Shown here in pieces: positions 17,692 through 26,533 of a stretch of DNA of 64,000 bases; the stretch's first letter is position 1; each line of letters begins with the position of its first letter. The DNA lies in assembly GCF_000160135.1 (NCBI RefSeq), contig NZ_GG729933.1, forward strand, positions 378,816-442,815, in the 5' to 3' direction. Below the pieces are notes generated by a model. The model was not told the origin of the DNA. It worked only from the letters and a program-made list of their open reading frames with translations, and did not search any database. This stretch comes from Oribacterium sp. oral taxon 078 str. F0262. GTDB lineage: Bacteria; Bacillota; Clostridia; Lachnospirales; Lachnospiraceae. Position numbers and translations under genes: made by a program.

Positions 17692-17720
17692 TTGAAAATC
17701 TAACAGAAATGCCATAGAAT
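17692..17720 (+). promoter_or_regulatory. Promoter of the TSUP-proline racemase pair
   Basis: TTGAAA, 17-base spacer, TAGAAT, inside an AT-rich stretch. It implies a leader of about 165 bases before ATG 17894. Confidence 0.6.
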
Positions 17721-17893
17721 AGAGACGTCTCCGTTTGGGATAGCGTCAAAGTGTAATTTCCGGAAAATGGGGGAAGCGCAGAGAATGCGGCATGGGCCGC
17801 AGAGCTGAAGTGATGGGATCCGCAGTTTGTCGTTGTTTTTTACGATGTCTGGGATCATTTCACGGAAGGGAAGGACAGAGGAGGATAAAAAAT

Positions 17894-18799
17894 ATGGTTA
17901 GCAATCTTTTATTGGGGGGACTCGGGATTTTGGCTGTGATTTTTGCAGTCTATTTTGTCAGAGATATCCTGGCCCACCGCGGAGAACTGGAGAAGGGGAC
18001 CAACGGTCTTCTCTCGGCGTTGATCGGTTTCGGAATCAATTTTTTGGACACGCTCGGCATTGGTTCCTTCGCGCTTGGCCTCGCTCTCTACAAGAGCCTT
18101 CATCAGGTGGATGACAGGAAGATCCCGGGGACTCTGAATGTCTCCTGTGTTCCTCCCGTCATAGCGGAGGCCTGCTTCTTCATTTCGGCGGTGCAGGTAG
18201 AGCCGCTCACGCTGGCCGCAATGCTTGTTTCCGCGACTCTCGGCGCATGGATCGGTGCCGGTGCGGTCTCGAAGCTCTCAAAGCAGAAGGTTCAGCTCTT
18301 TATGGGTATCGCCCTCGTGGTGATCGGCGTTGTCATCGTCTGCCAGACGGTAGGCTTGGTTCCCGGAAAAGGAGAGGCGATCGGTCTTCATGGAGTGAAG
18401 CTCATCATTGCGGTCGTGATCAATTTCTTCCTCGGCGCGATCATGACGCTCGGCGTGGGACTCTATGCCCCTTGCTTTGCTCTGGTCTCGCTGCTGGGGA
18501 TGGATCCGAAGGTCGCTTTTCCGATCATGATGGGATCCTGTGCTTATCTCATGCCGGTGGCGTCCATCCGCTTTATCAAGGAGGGGATGTATAACCGGAA
18601 GATGTCGCTTTTCGCCGTGATCCCGAGCGTTATCGGCGTATTTATCGCGAGCCGTCTCGTGCTCGGTCTCTCTCATGAGGTGCTCAGCATCGTCATCGTC
18701 ATCGTCATGGCATACTCGGCACTTTCGATGTTCTATTCTCTCTACAAGGAGAAAAAGGCCGGAGAGACAGAAGCGGAGGGCGGAGAGAAGAAGGTCTGA
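17894..18799 (+). CDS. TSUP-family permease (TauE/SafE-like)
   Basis: Membrane transporter of the TSUP (sulfite exporter TauE/SafE) family, 301 residues and about eight helices. ATG 17894 follows AGAGGAGGATAAAAA; the frame is open to 17792 without a site. Repeated family segments are GFGINFLDTLGIGSFA in the first half and GVGLYAPC in the second. It is followed 122 bases later by proline racemase, so it may move proline, hydroxyproline or a related organic anion; that is inference from context. Confidence 0.88.
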   Translation: MVSNLLLGGLGILAVIFAVYFVRDILAHRGELEKGTNGLLSALIGFGINFLDTLGIGSFALGLALYKSLHQVDDRKIPGTLNVSCVPPVIAEACFFISAVQVEPLTLAAMLVSATLGAWIGAGAVSKLSKQKVQLFMGIALVVIGVVIVCQTVGLVPGKGEAIGLHGVKLIIAVVINFFLGAIMTLGVGLYAPCFALVSLLGMDPKVAFPIMMGSCAYLMPVASIRFIKEGMYNRKMSLFAVIPSVIGVFIASRLVLGLSHEVLSIVIVIVMAYSALSMFYSLYKEKKAGETEAEGGEKKV

Positions 18800-18921
18800 G
18801 CCCGGACAAGACAGCGAATCAGCGCTTCCCATCAGAGGATATAATAGAAATAGAAGAGGAGATTTTTGGCGCGGGAGTGACCGCGGAGGAATAAGGAACT
18901 TGAAGATGGAGGAAGATAAGC

Positions 18922-19929
18922 ATGAATCTTTTCAGAAGCATCCAGGCAGTTGACACGCACACGGCGGGTGAGGCCACCAGAATTGTGATCGGCGGCGTCC
19001 CGAATATCAAGGGGAAGTCCATGCCGGAAAAGAGGCAGTGGCTGGAGGAGAATATGGACCAGCTGAGGACCTCTCTCATGCTGGAGCCAAGGGGACACAA
19101 TGATATGTTCGGTGCGATCCTCACTCAGCCGACGGATCCGGAGGCGGACTACGGAATCATTTTCATGGATGGCGGCGGATACCTGAATATGTGCGGACAT
19201 GGGACGATCGGTGCCATGACGACTGCGGTGGAGACGGGGATGGTCCCCGTGACGGAGCCTGTCACAAAGATCATCCAGGAGGCGCCGGCCGGCATTATCC
19301 GCGGCGAGGTTCAGGTGGAGAACGGCAGGGCGAAGCGCGTGAGCTTCCAGAATGTCCCGGCTTTTCTCTATAAGAAGGACCAGGAGGTGGAGCTTCCCGG
19401 CCATGGAAAGATTCGATTTGACCTTTCCTTTGGCGGCTCCTTCTTCGCGATCGTGAGGGCGGACCAGGTCGGCCTCGAGATCAAGCCGGAGAACGCGGAG
19501 CTTTTGAGTAAGCTTGGAATTCAGCTGAGGGAGATCATCAACAGGGAGATCCCGGTGCAGCACCCTCTGCTTTCGCATATCCACAGTGTCGACCTCGTCG
19601 AATGGTGGTCCGAGACGGAGACCAAGGGAGCCAGTCTCAGAAACTGTGTCGCCTTCGGACAGGGGCAGATTGACCGCTCCCCCTGCGGAACGGGAACCAG
19701 CGCGAAGCTTGCGACTTTATTTGCGCGCGGGGAACTGAAGGAGCATGAGAAATTTTATTATGAGTCGATTCTCGGCACGATCTTCGAGGGAGAGATCGTG
19801 GGGACGGCGAAGGTCGGAGATTACGATGCGGTCATTCCGAAGATCTCCGGGAGCGCCTATATAACCGGCTTCAATCAGCTTGTTCTGGATGATGATGATC
19901 CCGTGAAGTACGGTTTCCTGCTGAAGTAA
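18922..19929 (+). CDS. prdF: Proline racemase (or 4-hydroxyproline epimerase)
   Basis: Cofactor-independent racemase that interconverts L- and D-proline, feeding D-proline reductase in Stickland fermentation. It is 335 residues, the length I recall for the Clostridium sticklandii enzyme. Both catalytic cysteines are present: Cys91 in NMCGHGTIG and the second in DRSPCGTGTSA, so it is not a 3-hydroxyproline dehydratase, which has Thr at the first position. Hydroxyproline 2-epimerase cannot be fully excluded. It follows the TSUP permease and ends at a strong terminator. No D-proline reductase genes are in the window. Confidence 0.9.
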   Translation: MNLFRSIQAVDTHTAGEATRIVIGGVPNIKGKSMPEKRQWLEENMDQLRTSLMLEPRGHNDMFGAILTQPTDPEADYGIIFMDGGGYLNMCGHGTIGAMTTAVETGMVPVTEPVTKIIQEAPAGIIRGEVQVENGRAKRVSFQNVPAFLYKKDQEVELPGHGKIRFDLSFGGSFFAIVRADQVGLEIKPENAELLSKLGIQLREIINREIPVQHPLLSHIHSVDLVEWWSETETKGASLRNCVAFGQGQIDRSPCGTGTSAKLATLFARGELKEHEKFYYESILGTIFEGEIVGTAKVGDYDAVIPKISGSAYITGFNQLVLDDDDPVKYGFLLK

Positions 19930-19951
19930 TTCTCTAAGCTTTTTCGGAAAT

Positions 19952-19990
19952 AAGCCCCCTGTGGATCAAAGGATCCGCGGGGGGCTTTTT
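19952..19990 (+). terminator. Rho-independent terminator after proline racemase
   Basis: AAGCCCCC...GGATC pairs with GATCC...GGGGGCTT around an AAAG loop, followed directly by TTTTT. Confidence 0.85.
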
Positions 19991-20104
19991 ATGCGGCGTA
20001 AGGCGCCCTCGCGCAGACAGAGCAGCGAAGCCGCGGCCGCCCGCCGGGGGCAGTATTTTACAGTGCTTTCGGAAGACCCAACATGAAATTTTATCGAGGC
20101 CTTC

Positions 20105-21322
20105 CTAGAAGTCGACCTCCGTATCGTAGTAGCAGGCCTTCAGGAGCTTTTCCATCTCCTCCTGTGTCGGAATCCTGGGATTCGATCCGGTGCAGGCGTC
20201 TCCGATCGCACGCTCCGCGATACCGGGCAGTCTCTCAAGGAAGATCTTCTCCGGGACAAAGCCCTGCTCCGTCGGGAGGGAATCCGCGCCGTAATTTCGG
20301 ATGCAGTGGGGGATATTGAGCGCATCATTCATGCGGCGGAGCTCTGCGATGAGAAGGCTCAGCTTTTCATCCTCATTTTTTCCGCCAAGGTGCATGTAAT
20401 CTGCGATGACAGCGTAGCGCTTCTTCGCCTCCGCATTCTTTGCGTTGAAGGCGATGACCTTCGGAAGATACATCGCGTTTGCCGCGCCGTGGATCAGATG
20501 CGCTCCGCAGTCCGCAAATGCGGCGCCGGTCTTGTGCGCCATGGAGTGGACGATGCCGAGCAGGGCATTGGAGAAGGCCATGCCGGCGAGGCACTGCGCG
20601 TTGTGCATCGTATCCCTCGCACTCATGTCCTCCTGGTAGGAGGGGATGAGATTCTTCTGAACGAGCTCGATCGCGTGGATGGCGAGGGGGTCCGTAAAAT
20701 CACAATGCGCCGTCGAGACATAAGCTTCAATCGCGTGTGTCAGCGCATCCATACCGGTGTGGGCGACCAGCTTCTTCGGCATGGTCTCCGCGAGCTCCGG
20801 GTCGACGATGGCGATATCCGGAGTGATTTCAAAATCCGCGATCGGATACTTTGTTCCCTTTTTATAGTCTGTGATGATGGAGAAGGCCGTGACCTCCGTG
20901 GCGGTGCCGGAGGTGGAGGAGATGGCGCAGAAGTGGGCCTTCCTCCGAAGCTTTGGAAGACCGAAGACCTTGCACATATCTTCAAAGCTGCAGTCGGGGT
21001 ATTCGTAGCGGATCCACATCGCCTTTGCCGCATCGATCGGAGAGCCTCCGCCCATCGCGACGATCCAGTCGGGGCGGAAGCGCTGCATCGCCTCTGCGCC
21101 CTTCATAACCGTATCTACGGAAGGGTCGGATTCGATCCCCTCATAGAGCTCGACCTCCATACCGGCTTCCTTCAGATAAGAGACGGCCTTGTCCAGGAAG
21201 CCGAAGCGCTTCATGGAGCCTCCGCCGACAAGGAGCATCGCCCTCTTTCCCTCGAGCTTCTTCAGTGTCTCCAGAGCTCCTTTTCCATGATAAATATCCC
21301 GCGGTAAAGTAAATCTTGCCAT
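20105..21322 (-). CDS. Iron-containing alcohol dehydrogenase
   Basis: Group III NAD(P)-dependent alcohol dehydrogenase, 405 residues. ATG 21322 follows GGAAAGGAGAG; the frame runs further upstream without a site. The NAD-binding AMGGGSPIDAAKA, the family signature SSTSGTATEVTAFSII, and metal ligands Asp/His in HTGMDALTHAIEAYV and HSMAHKTGAAF, plus GAANAMYLP, are intact. Probably reduces aldehydes (ethanol or butanol formation) to reoxidise NADH. Convergent with proline racemase; a Rex-like box lies about 100 bases upstream of the start. Confidence 0.93.
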   Translation of the reverse strand: MARFTLPRDIYHGKGALETLKKLEGKRAMLLVGGGSMKRFGFLDKAVSYLKEAGMEVELYEGIESDPSVDTVMKGAEAMQRFRPDWIVAMGGGSPIDAAKAMWIRYEYPDCSFEDMCKVFGLPKLRRKAHFCAISSTSGTATEVTAFSIITDYKKGTKYPIADFEITPDIAIVDPELAETMPKKLVAHTGMDALTHAIEAYVSTAHCDFTDPLAIHAIELVQKNLIPSYQEDMSARDTMHNAQCLAGMAFSNALLGIVHSMAHKTGAAFADCGAHLIHGAANAMYLPKVIAFNAKNAEAKKRYAVIADYMHLGGKNEDEKLSLLIAELRRMNDALNIPHCIRNYGADSLPTEQGFVPEKIFLERLPGIAERAIGDACTGSNPRIPTQEEMEKLLKACYYDTEVDF

Positions 21323-21420
21323 ACGCTCTCTCCTTTCCCGGATAGAATCCGGTCCCAAAGGGCGGCCCTGCACCGTCCTTTGGAAGCATAGCACCATAGG
21401 AGGAGCTTGAAAAGGAGTTT

Positions 21421-21438
21421 TTGTTAAATAAATAACGA
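21421..21438. promoter_or_regulatory. Candidate Rex (redox) operator upstream of the alcohol dehydrogenase
   Basis: TTGTTAAATAAATAACGA matches the clostridial Rex pattern TTGTTAA-N4-TTAACAA at 12 of 14 half-site positions. Rex commonly controls alcohol dehydrogenases in Clostridia; the site is in an AT-rich region, so chance is possible. Confidence 0.35.
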
Positions 21439-21531
21439 CAATATATTGAGAATTTCTATAATAAATAATTGAAAAGACGAAAGCTCCCGCGAAACGGGGG
21501 GAGGAGATGGAAAAGAGCTGAGAAGCGGGAC

Positions 21532-21591
21532 TTGACAAATACCCATAGGGGGTATAATATCCTTTTGAAAAGATATACCCCTAATGGGTAT
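21532..21591 (+). promoter_or_regulatory. Copper-responsive promoter with two CsoR-type operators
   Basis: TTGACA at 21532 with a -10 at 21553-21560 (TATAAT at 15 bases or TAATAT at 17). Two palindromes of form ATACCC-N5-GGGTAT lie at 21539-21555, between -35 and -10, and at 21575-21591. This G/C-tract dyad is the classic CsoR pattern and fits the csoR-copA genes that follow. Confidence 0.85.
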
Positions 21592-21762
21592 CTACCTCGG
21601 CTTTGAAGAGCGGCGGAGAAGGCTTTGACCGCAGCCTGAAAGCTTTGGATTTCAGAAGCTTCGGACTGTGGGGAGAAGATCTGCCGCTTGGCGGAAAAAA
21701 CACTGCAGGGAGAAGGAAGCCGTACACAGCTTCGGCATGGCTTTTGGCTTATGGAGGTGAGG

Positions 21763-22125
21763 ATGGAGAAGCAGGAGACAGAAGACAGAGATTTCTTCGA
21801 TGCGGAGTCGGCGGAGGGAGACATTTCCCCGGAGTCCTGCTGCGGACCTCGCCGGAAGAAGCGGAGCGAAGAGGAGCAAAGAGCTCTTCTTTTACGGCTT
21901 AAGAGGGTGGAGGGACAGATCCGGGGGATAGAGAGGATGGTGGAGAGGGATGCCTACTGTCCGGACATTCTGGTTCAGGTCTCCGCTGCGACAAGCGCTT
22001 TAAACAGCTTCAATAAGAGCTTGCTCTCTTGTCACATCCATAGCTGCGTCGCGGAGGATATCCGGGAGGGAAAGGACGAGGCCATCGATGAGCTCTGCGC
22101 CCTCCTCCAAAGGCTGATGCGCTGA
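21763..22125 (+). CDS. csoR: CsoR-family copper-sensing repressor
   Basis: Small all-helical repressor that releases DNA when it binds Cu(I), 120 residues. ATG 21763 sits two bases after GGAGGTGA; an ATG at 21751 is less likely. The Cys-His-Cys ligand set is present (YCPDIL, then SCHIHSC), as is LLLRLKRVEGQIRGIERM. The N-terminus carries about 30 extra acidic residues with a CC pair (SCCGPRRKK). First gene behind the dual-operator promoter and upstream of copA. Confidence 0.93.
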   Translation: MEKQETEDRDFFDAESAEGDISPESCCGPRRKKRSEEEQRALLLRLKRVEGQIRGIERMVERDAYCPDILVQVSAATSALNSFNKSLLSCHIHSCVAEDIREGKDEAIDELCALLQRLMR

Positions 22126-22231
22126 AGAGCGGAGCGGCAGGCCGCCGGGAAAACGGAGCTTCGCCGAGGGCTTTTCTGCGGGGCAGACCCAGGGAAATGG
22201 CAGAATGAGAGAGATAAGGGGAGAAAAAAGG

Positions 22232-24892
22232 ATGGAAAAAGAGCAGGGGAAAATAAGGCAGTACAATGTGAGCGGCATGAGCTGCGCGTCCTGTCAGGCG
22301 CATGTGGAAAAGGCGGTCTCCAGGCTTCCCGGGGTGAAGTCTGTCTCCGTCTCCCTCCTCACGAATTCCATGTCGGTAGAGGGGACTGCGGGAGATGCCG
22401 AGATCGAGAGAGCTGTGGAGAACGCGGGATACAGGGCGGTCCCGAAGGAGAGAGCAGAGAAGAGGGAGGAGGCGGACGGAGGAGAGGAAGCGCTCCGGGA
22501 CCGGGAGACAGCGAAGCTTTTTCGAAGACTTAAGCTCTCTCTCGTCTTTTTGCTCCTTCTTATGTATCTCAGCATGGGGCATAAGATGCTGGGACTGCCG
22601 ATCCCGGGCTTTTTGCAGCACAATCCCATCGGGCTTTCGCTCACACAGCTTTTGCTTGCGGGCGTCGTGATGATGATTAACCGGGCCTTTTTCCTCTCGG
22701 GCTTTCGCTCCCTTCGCCATGGGGCCCCGAACATGGATACCCTTGTGGCGCTTGGCTCCGGGATATCCTTTCTCTGGTCTCTTTATATTCTTTACCGGAT
22801 GAGCTGGCTTGTCTCCAACGGGGCGCAGAGTCAGGAGCTCATGGAGCTCTATCATAATCAGCTCTACTTCGAATCCGCAGCCATGATCCCGGCTCTGATC
22901 ACAGTCGGAAAGACCCTGGAGTCTCTCTCCAAGGGGAGGACGACGGACGCCTTGAAGAATCTGATGAAAATGGCGCCGAAGACCGCGCTTCTCGAGCGGG
23001 ACGGAAGGGAGGTCGAGACGCCGATTGAGGAGGTGAGAGCGGGAGATATCTTTCTCGTAAAACCCGGGGAGTCCATCCCGGTGGACGGCGTGATCGTGGA
23101 CGGCGGCGGCGCGGTGGATGAGTCCGCGCTGACTGGGGAATCCGTTCCTGTGGATAAAAAGGAGGGGGATCGGGTGAGCGCGGCGACGATCAACCGATCC
23201 GGATTTATCCGGGCGAGAGCGACGAGGGTCGGGGAGGATACGACCTTCTCCCAGATCATCAAGATGGTCAGCGACGCGGCCGCGACCAAGGCCCCGATCG
23301 CGAGAGTGGCGGATCGGGTCTCCGGAGTTTTCGTACCTATGGTCATGCTGATCGCGCTCCTTGTGCTTGCGGGCTGGCTTTTCGCCGGACAGAGCTTTGC
23401 CTTTTCCCTGGAGAGAGCGATCAGTGTGCTCGTGATCTCCTGCCCCTGCGCGCTCGGCCTCGCGACTCCGGTCGCGATCATGGTCGGAAACGGAGTGGGG
23501 GCCCGAAACGGAATCCTTTTTAAGACCTCGGAGGCCTTGGAAAATGCGGGGAAGCTCCGGATCATAGCTTTGGATAAGACAGGGACAATCACTGAGGGGA
23601 GACCGGAGGTGAGTGATCTGATCCCGGCGGAAAATGTCTCGGTGAGGGAGCTTCTCTTCCTCGCCGCCTCCCTCGAGAAGAGGAGTGAGCATCCTCTCGC
23701 CGGGGCTGTTACGAGAAGAGCCGAGGAGGAGCATGTCGATGCGGGAGAGCTCCGCGATTTCCGCGTCCTCGCCGGAAACGGCCTCACGGGGAGACTTGGA
23801 GACAGCGTACTGCACGGGGGATCCGGGAGCTTTATCTCCACTTTGGCGAAGCTTCCCCCAAAGCTCTCGGAGAGAGCCGCAGCCCTTTCAGCGGAGGGAA
23901 AGACAGCACTTTATTTTGAAAGGGACGGAGAGGTTCTGGGGATGATCGCCGTCTCGGATCGCATCAAGGAGGATTCCGCGGAGGCCGCGGCGGAGCTTCG
24001 GCGGATGGGGATTTCCCTTGTCATGCTGACCGGAGACAATGAGAGAACGGCGAAGGCGATCGGCCGGGAGGCCGGGGTGGATCGGATCATAGCGGGTGTA
24101 CTGCCCGATGGAAAGGAGGCTGTGATCCGGGAGCTCCAGAAGGAGGGCATGACCGGGATGGTGGGGGATGGCATCAATGATGCCCCGGCTCTTGCGAGAG
24201 CGGACATCGGGATCGCGATCGGCGCGGGGACGGATGTCGCGATCGACTCCGCGGACCTGGTACTCATGAACTCACGCCTCACGGATGTCTCCGCCGCGGT
24301 GCGCTTAAGCCGTGCGACGCTTCGGAATATCCATGAGAACCTCTTCTGGGCCTTTGCCTATAATGCGATTTTGATCCCGATCGCAGCCGGGCTCCTCCCG
24401 ATGCTGAGGATCAGCCCCATGCTGGGGGCGGCGGCGATGTCTCTGTCCAGCTTCACGGTGTGCATGAATGCGCTTCGTCTGAATCTTTTTCCGATCCATG
24501 GAAGGGGAAAGGGGAGGGCCTGGGGAGGAGAGCTTGAGTCCGAGGCATCCTCGGCGGCAGGAGGAGCGGGCAGGGAAAAAGCGGAAGAGAAGCCGCTGCC
24601 CGCCCCCTGCCACGAGGAGGAGAGCAGAAACGATCCAAACAGGATGGAGAGCGAAGGACCGCTTTCCGGAAAGGAAGAAAAGATGAAAGAGACGCTGAAG
24701 ATTAAGGGAATGATGTGTGAGCACTGTGAGAGACATGTGAAGGAGGCCCTGGAAAAGCTCCCCGGAGTGGAGAACGCGCTGGTCTCCCATGAGAGCGGCA
24801 CTGCGCTTCTCACTCTCAGACAGGAGATCCCGGAGGAGATACTCAGAAAGGCGGTGGAGGAGGCCGGATACGAATTTGTCGGAATCCGGTAG
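22232..24892 (+). CDS. copA: Copper-exporting P1B-type ATPase with C-terminal CopZ-like domain
   Basis: Cu(I) efflux pump in the membrane, 886 residues. ATG 22232 follows AAGGGGAG; an ATG at 22205 is possible. Order: N-terminal HMA domain (GMSCASC, residues 15-21), eight helices, TGESVPV actuator loop, CPC metal site in SCPCALGLATP, phosphorylation DKTGTIT, SEHPLAGA, and GDGINDAPALA. Unusually, a hydrophilic linker of about 60 residues after the last helix leads to a second HMA domain (KIKGMMCEHCERHVKEAL). That domain is the size of a free CopZ chaperone, has an internal start with its own ribosome site, and may be a fusion of the usual separate copZ. Confidence 0.95.
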   Translation: MEKEQGKIRQYNVSGMSCASCQAHVEKAVSRLPGVKSVSVSLLTNSMSVEGTAGDAEIERAVENAGYRAVPKERAEKREEADGGEEALRDRETAKLFRRLKLSLVFLLLLMYLSMGHKMLGLPIPGFLQHNPIGLSLTQLLLAGVVMMINRAFFLSGFRSLRHGAPNMDTLVALGSGISFLWSLYILYRMSWLVSNGAQSQELMELYHNQLYFESAAMIPALITVGKTLESLSKGRTTDALKNLMKMAPKTALLERDGREVETPIEEVRAGDIFLVKPGESIPVDGVIVDGGGAVDESALTGESVPVDKKEGDRVSAATINRSGFIRARATRVGEDTTFSQIIKMVSDAAATKAPIARVADRVSGVFVPMVMLIALLVLAGWLFAGQSFAFSLERAISVLVISCPCALGLATPVAIMVGNGVGARNGILFKTSEALENAGKLRIIALDKTGTITEGRPEVSDLIPAENVSVRELLFLAASLEKRSEHPLAGAVTRRAEEEHVDAGELRDFRVLAGNGLTGRLGDSVLHGGSGSFISTLAKLPPKLSERAAALSAEGKTALYFERDGEVLGMIAVSDRIKEDSAEAAAELRRMGISLVMLTGDNERTAKAIGREAGVDRIIAGVLPDGKEAVIRELQKEGMTGMVGDGINDAPALARADIGIAIGAGTDVAIDSADLVLMNSRLTDVSAAVRLSRATLRNIHENLFWAFAYNAILIPIAAGLLPMLRISPMLGAAAMSLSSFTVCMNALRLNLFPIHGRGKGRAWGGELESEASSAAGGAGREKAEEKPLPAPCHEEESRNDPNRMESEGPLSGKEEKMKETLKIKGMMCEHCERHVKEALEKLPGVENALVSHESGTALLTLRQEIPEEILRKAVEEAGYEFVGIR
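24683..24892 (+). CDS. Possible internally initiated CopZ-like copper chaperone
   Basis: In frame within copA, ATG 24683 has GGAAAGGAAG five bases upstream and would yield a 69-residue HMA protein with MxCxxC (GMMCEHCER), the normal size of CopZ. Either the ribosome makes a free chaperone from the same gene, or this is the fossil start of a once separate copZ whose upstream stop was lost. Both are inference. Confidence 0.45.
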   Translation: MKETLKIKGMMCEHCERHVKEALEKLPGVENALVSHESGTALLTLRQEIPEEILRKAVEEAGYEFVGIR

Positions 24893-24977
24893 GACAGCGG
24901 ATCCGGTGGACCGCCTGAGGAAAAGATGCTATTCTCTTTTTTGAAATCGGAGGGGAGCAGCTGAAGAGGAGAATGCC

Positions 24978-25742
24978 ATGCCCGCAGCAAAGTATGATGC
25001 GATTTACAGGGACCTGAGAGAGGAGATCGAGAATCAGCGTTATGAGTATCAGAGCATGCTCCCCTCAGAGCATCAGCTCATCCGGCACTACGGCTGCTCC
25101 CGAAATACGGTCCGCAGGGCTCTCCAGCAGCTTGCAGAGGACGGCTATGTCCAGATCATTCATGGGAAGGGAGCGGTGGTCCTGTTCCGCAGAAAGGAGC
25201 AGGCGGAGTTTTTGATCGGCGGAATCGAGAATCTCCGCGAGGCCGCCGCGAGGAACCGCCTGGAATTAAAGACGAAGGTGATCTTCTTTGCGGAGCTTTT
25301 AGTAGAGGAGCGGATTCAGCGCCGCACGGATTTTCCGATCGGGGCGGAGATCTATTATCTTCAGAGGCTTCGCTACCTGGACGGAGAGGCTTTGATTTTG
25401 GATCACAACTATTTTCTGAAGAGCATTGTGAGGAATCTCACGAAAGAAATCGCCGAGGGCTCCATCTATGAATATATGGAGTATGTCCTCGGAGAGACGA
25501 TTGTCACCACGAAAAGAAAGTACACGGTGGAAAGGATCACGGAAATTGATGGGAAATACATGGATATGAAGGACTATAACTGTCTCGCCGTGGTCTCCAG
25601 CCATACCTATAATAAGGATGGCGTCATGTTTGAGTATACGCAGTCGCGGCACCGCCCGGACCGCTTTGCCTTTTACGAGCAGGCAAAGCGGCTGAAATAC
25701 GGGGCGTCTTCTATTTCAGGAGCTTTTCATAGCTTTCACTGA
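24978..25742 (+). CDS. treR: GntR/UTRA-family trehalose operon repressor
   Basis: Repressor that senses trehalose 6-phosphate. N-terminal GntR winged helix (residues 1-70, PSEHQLIRHYGCSRNTVRRALQQL) and C-terminal UTRA effector domain. 254 residues, about 15 longer than usual TreR; the last ten codons run antisense through the 3' end of the sod gene, suggesting loss of an earlier stop. Two TreR-type operators lie before the PTS gene 700 bases downstream. The leader 24893-24977 shows no clear promoter. Confidence 0.88.
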   Translation: MPAAKYDAIYRDLREEIENQRYEYQSMLPSEHQLIRHYGCSRNTVRRALQQLAEDGYVQIIHGKGAVVLFRRKEQAEFLIGGIENLREAAARNRLELKTKVIFFAELLVEERIQRRTDFPIGAEIYYLQRLRYLDGEALILDHNYFLKSIVRNLTKEIAEGSIYEYMEYVLGETIVTTKRKYTVERITEIDGKYMDMKDYNCLAVVSSHTYNKDGVMFEYTQSRHRPDRFAFYEQAKRLKYGASSISGAFHSFH

Positions 25743-26328
25743 CCTTTTTCCAGTCGAGAACCTCCCAGAAGGCCTTCACATAGTCGGCCCGGAGGTTTTT
25801 GTACTTCAGGTAATAGGCGTGCTCCCAGACGTCGATCGCGAGGATCGGGACGAAGCCCTTTCCCTCCATCAGGGGATTGTCCTGATTGGCGCTTGAGGAA
25901 AGCTGAAGCTTTCCATCGGAATTTGCGGAGAGCCAGGCCCAGCCGGATCCAAAGAGTGAGACCGCGAGGGCGCTGAGCTTCTCCTTCACGCTGTCCGTCC
26001 CGCCGAGCTGTGTCCGGATGGCGTCCGCGAGCTTTCCGACAGGCTCCCGGTGCTTTTCGGGGCTCAGGGACTGGAAGTAGATATTGTGGTTGTAAAAGCC
26101 TCCTCCGTTGTTCCGCACCGCCTTCCGGACGGCCTCGTCGGATATTTCGTCGAGGGAGGAGAGCAGCTTTTCGATGGAGTCCGGACGGATGCCGGCATTC
26201 TCCAGGGCGGCATTCAGATTTTTGGTATAGGCCGCGTGGTGCTTGCTGTAGTGCGTTTCCATCGTGAGGGCGTCGAGGAAGGGCTCCAGGGCATCGTAGC
26301 TGTAGCCGAGCTTTTGCTGTTCGAACAT
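25711..26328 (-). CDS. sodA: Fe/Mn superoxide dismutase
   Basis: Cytoplasmic enzyme that dismutates superoxide, 205 residues. Metal ligands are His26 (THYSKHH), the His in FYNHNIYF, and Asp and His in AIDVWEHAYYLKY. Fe or Mn preference cannot be read with confidence. It lies antisense between treR and the PTS gene and overlaps the treR 3' end by 32 bases. An AGGAGATCTT site precedes its ATG. The placement looks like an insertion into a trehalose locus. Confidence 0.95.
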   Translation of the reverse strand: MFEQQKLGYSYDALEPFLDALTMETHYSKHHAAYTKNLNAALENAGIRPDSIEKLLSSLDEISDEAVRKAVRNNGGGFYNHNIYFQSLSPEKHREPVGKLADAIRTQLGGTDSVKEKLSALAVSLFGSGWAWLSANSDGKLQLSSSANQDNPLMEGKGFVPILAIDVWEHAYYLKYKNLRADYVKAFWEVLDWKKVSESYEKLLK

Positions 26329-26441
26329 AAGATCTCCTTTCTGAGACTCATTTCATCCCCGCGGCAGGGAAAGTCCGCGGGGGTGTTTTCATGCTGATAC
26401 GACTATAGCATAGTTTTTCCTTATCAGACAGGAAAATTTGC

Positions 26442-26498
26442 TTGACCAATTTGTTTAAACAAGATAAGATGTAGGAAAGGAGAAATTTGTTTATACAA
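26442..26498 (+). promoter_or_regulatory. Trehalose promoter with two TreR operators
   Basis: TTGACC (26442-26447), 17-base spacer, TAAGAT (26465-26470). TTGTTTAAACAA (26451-26462) lies in the spacer and TTGTTTATACAA (26487-26498) downstream, 36 bases apart. Both resemble the TreR box TTGTATATACAA of Bacillus. Confidence 0.75.
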
Positions 26499-26533
26499 GT
26501 AGATGAAAGGCATGGATTTTCGAAGGAGGGCTT

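Noticed and set aside
22010-23815. 601-codon open frame on the minus strand
   Set aside because: Antisense to csoR and copA, no motifs or start site; both sense genes are unmistakable.
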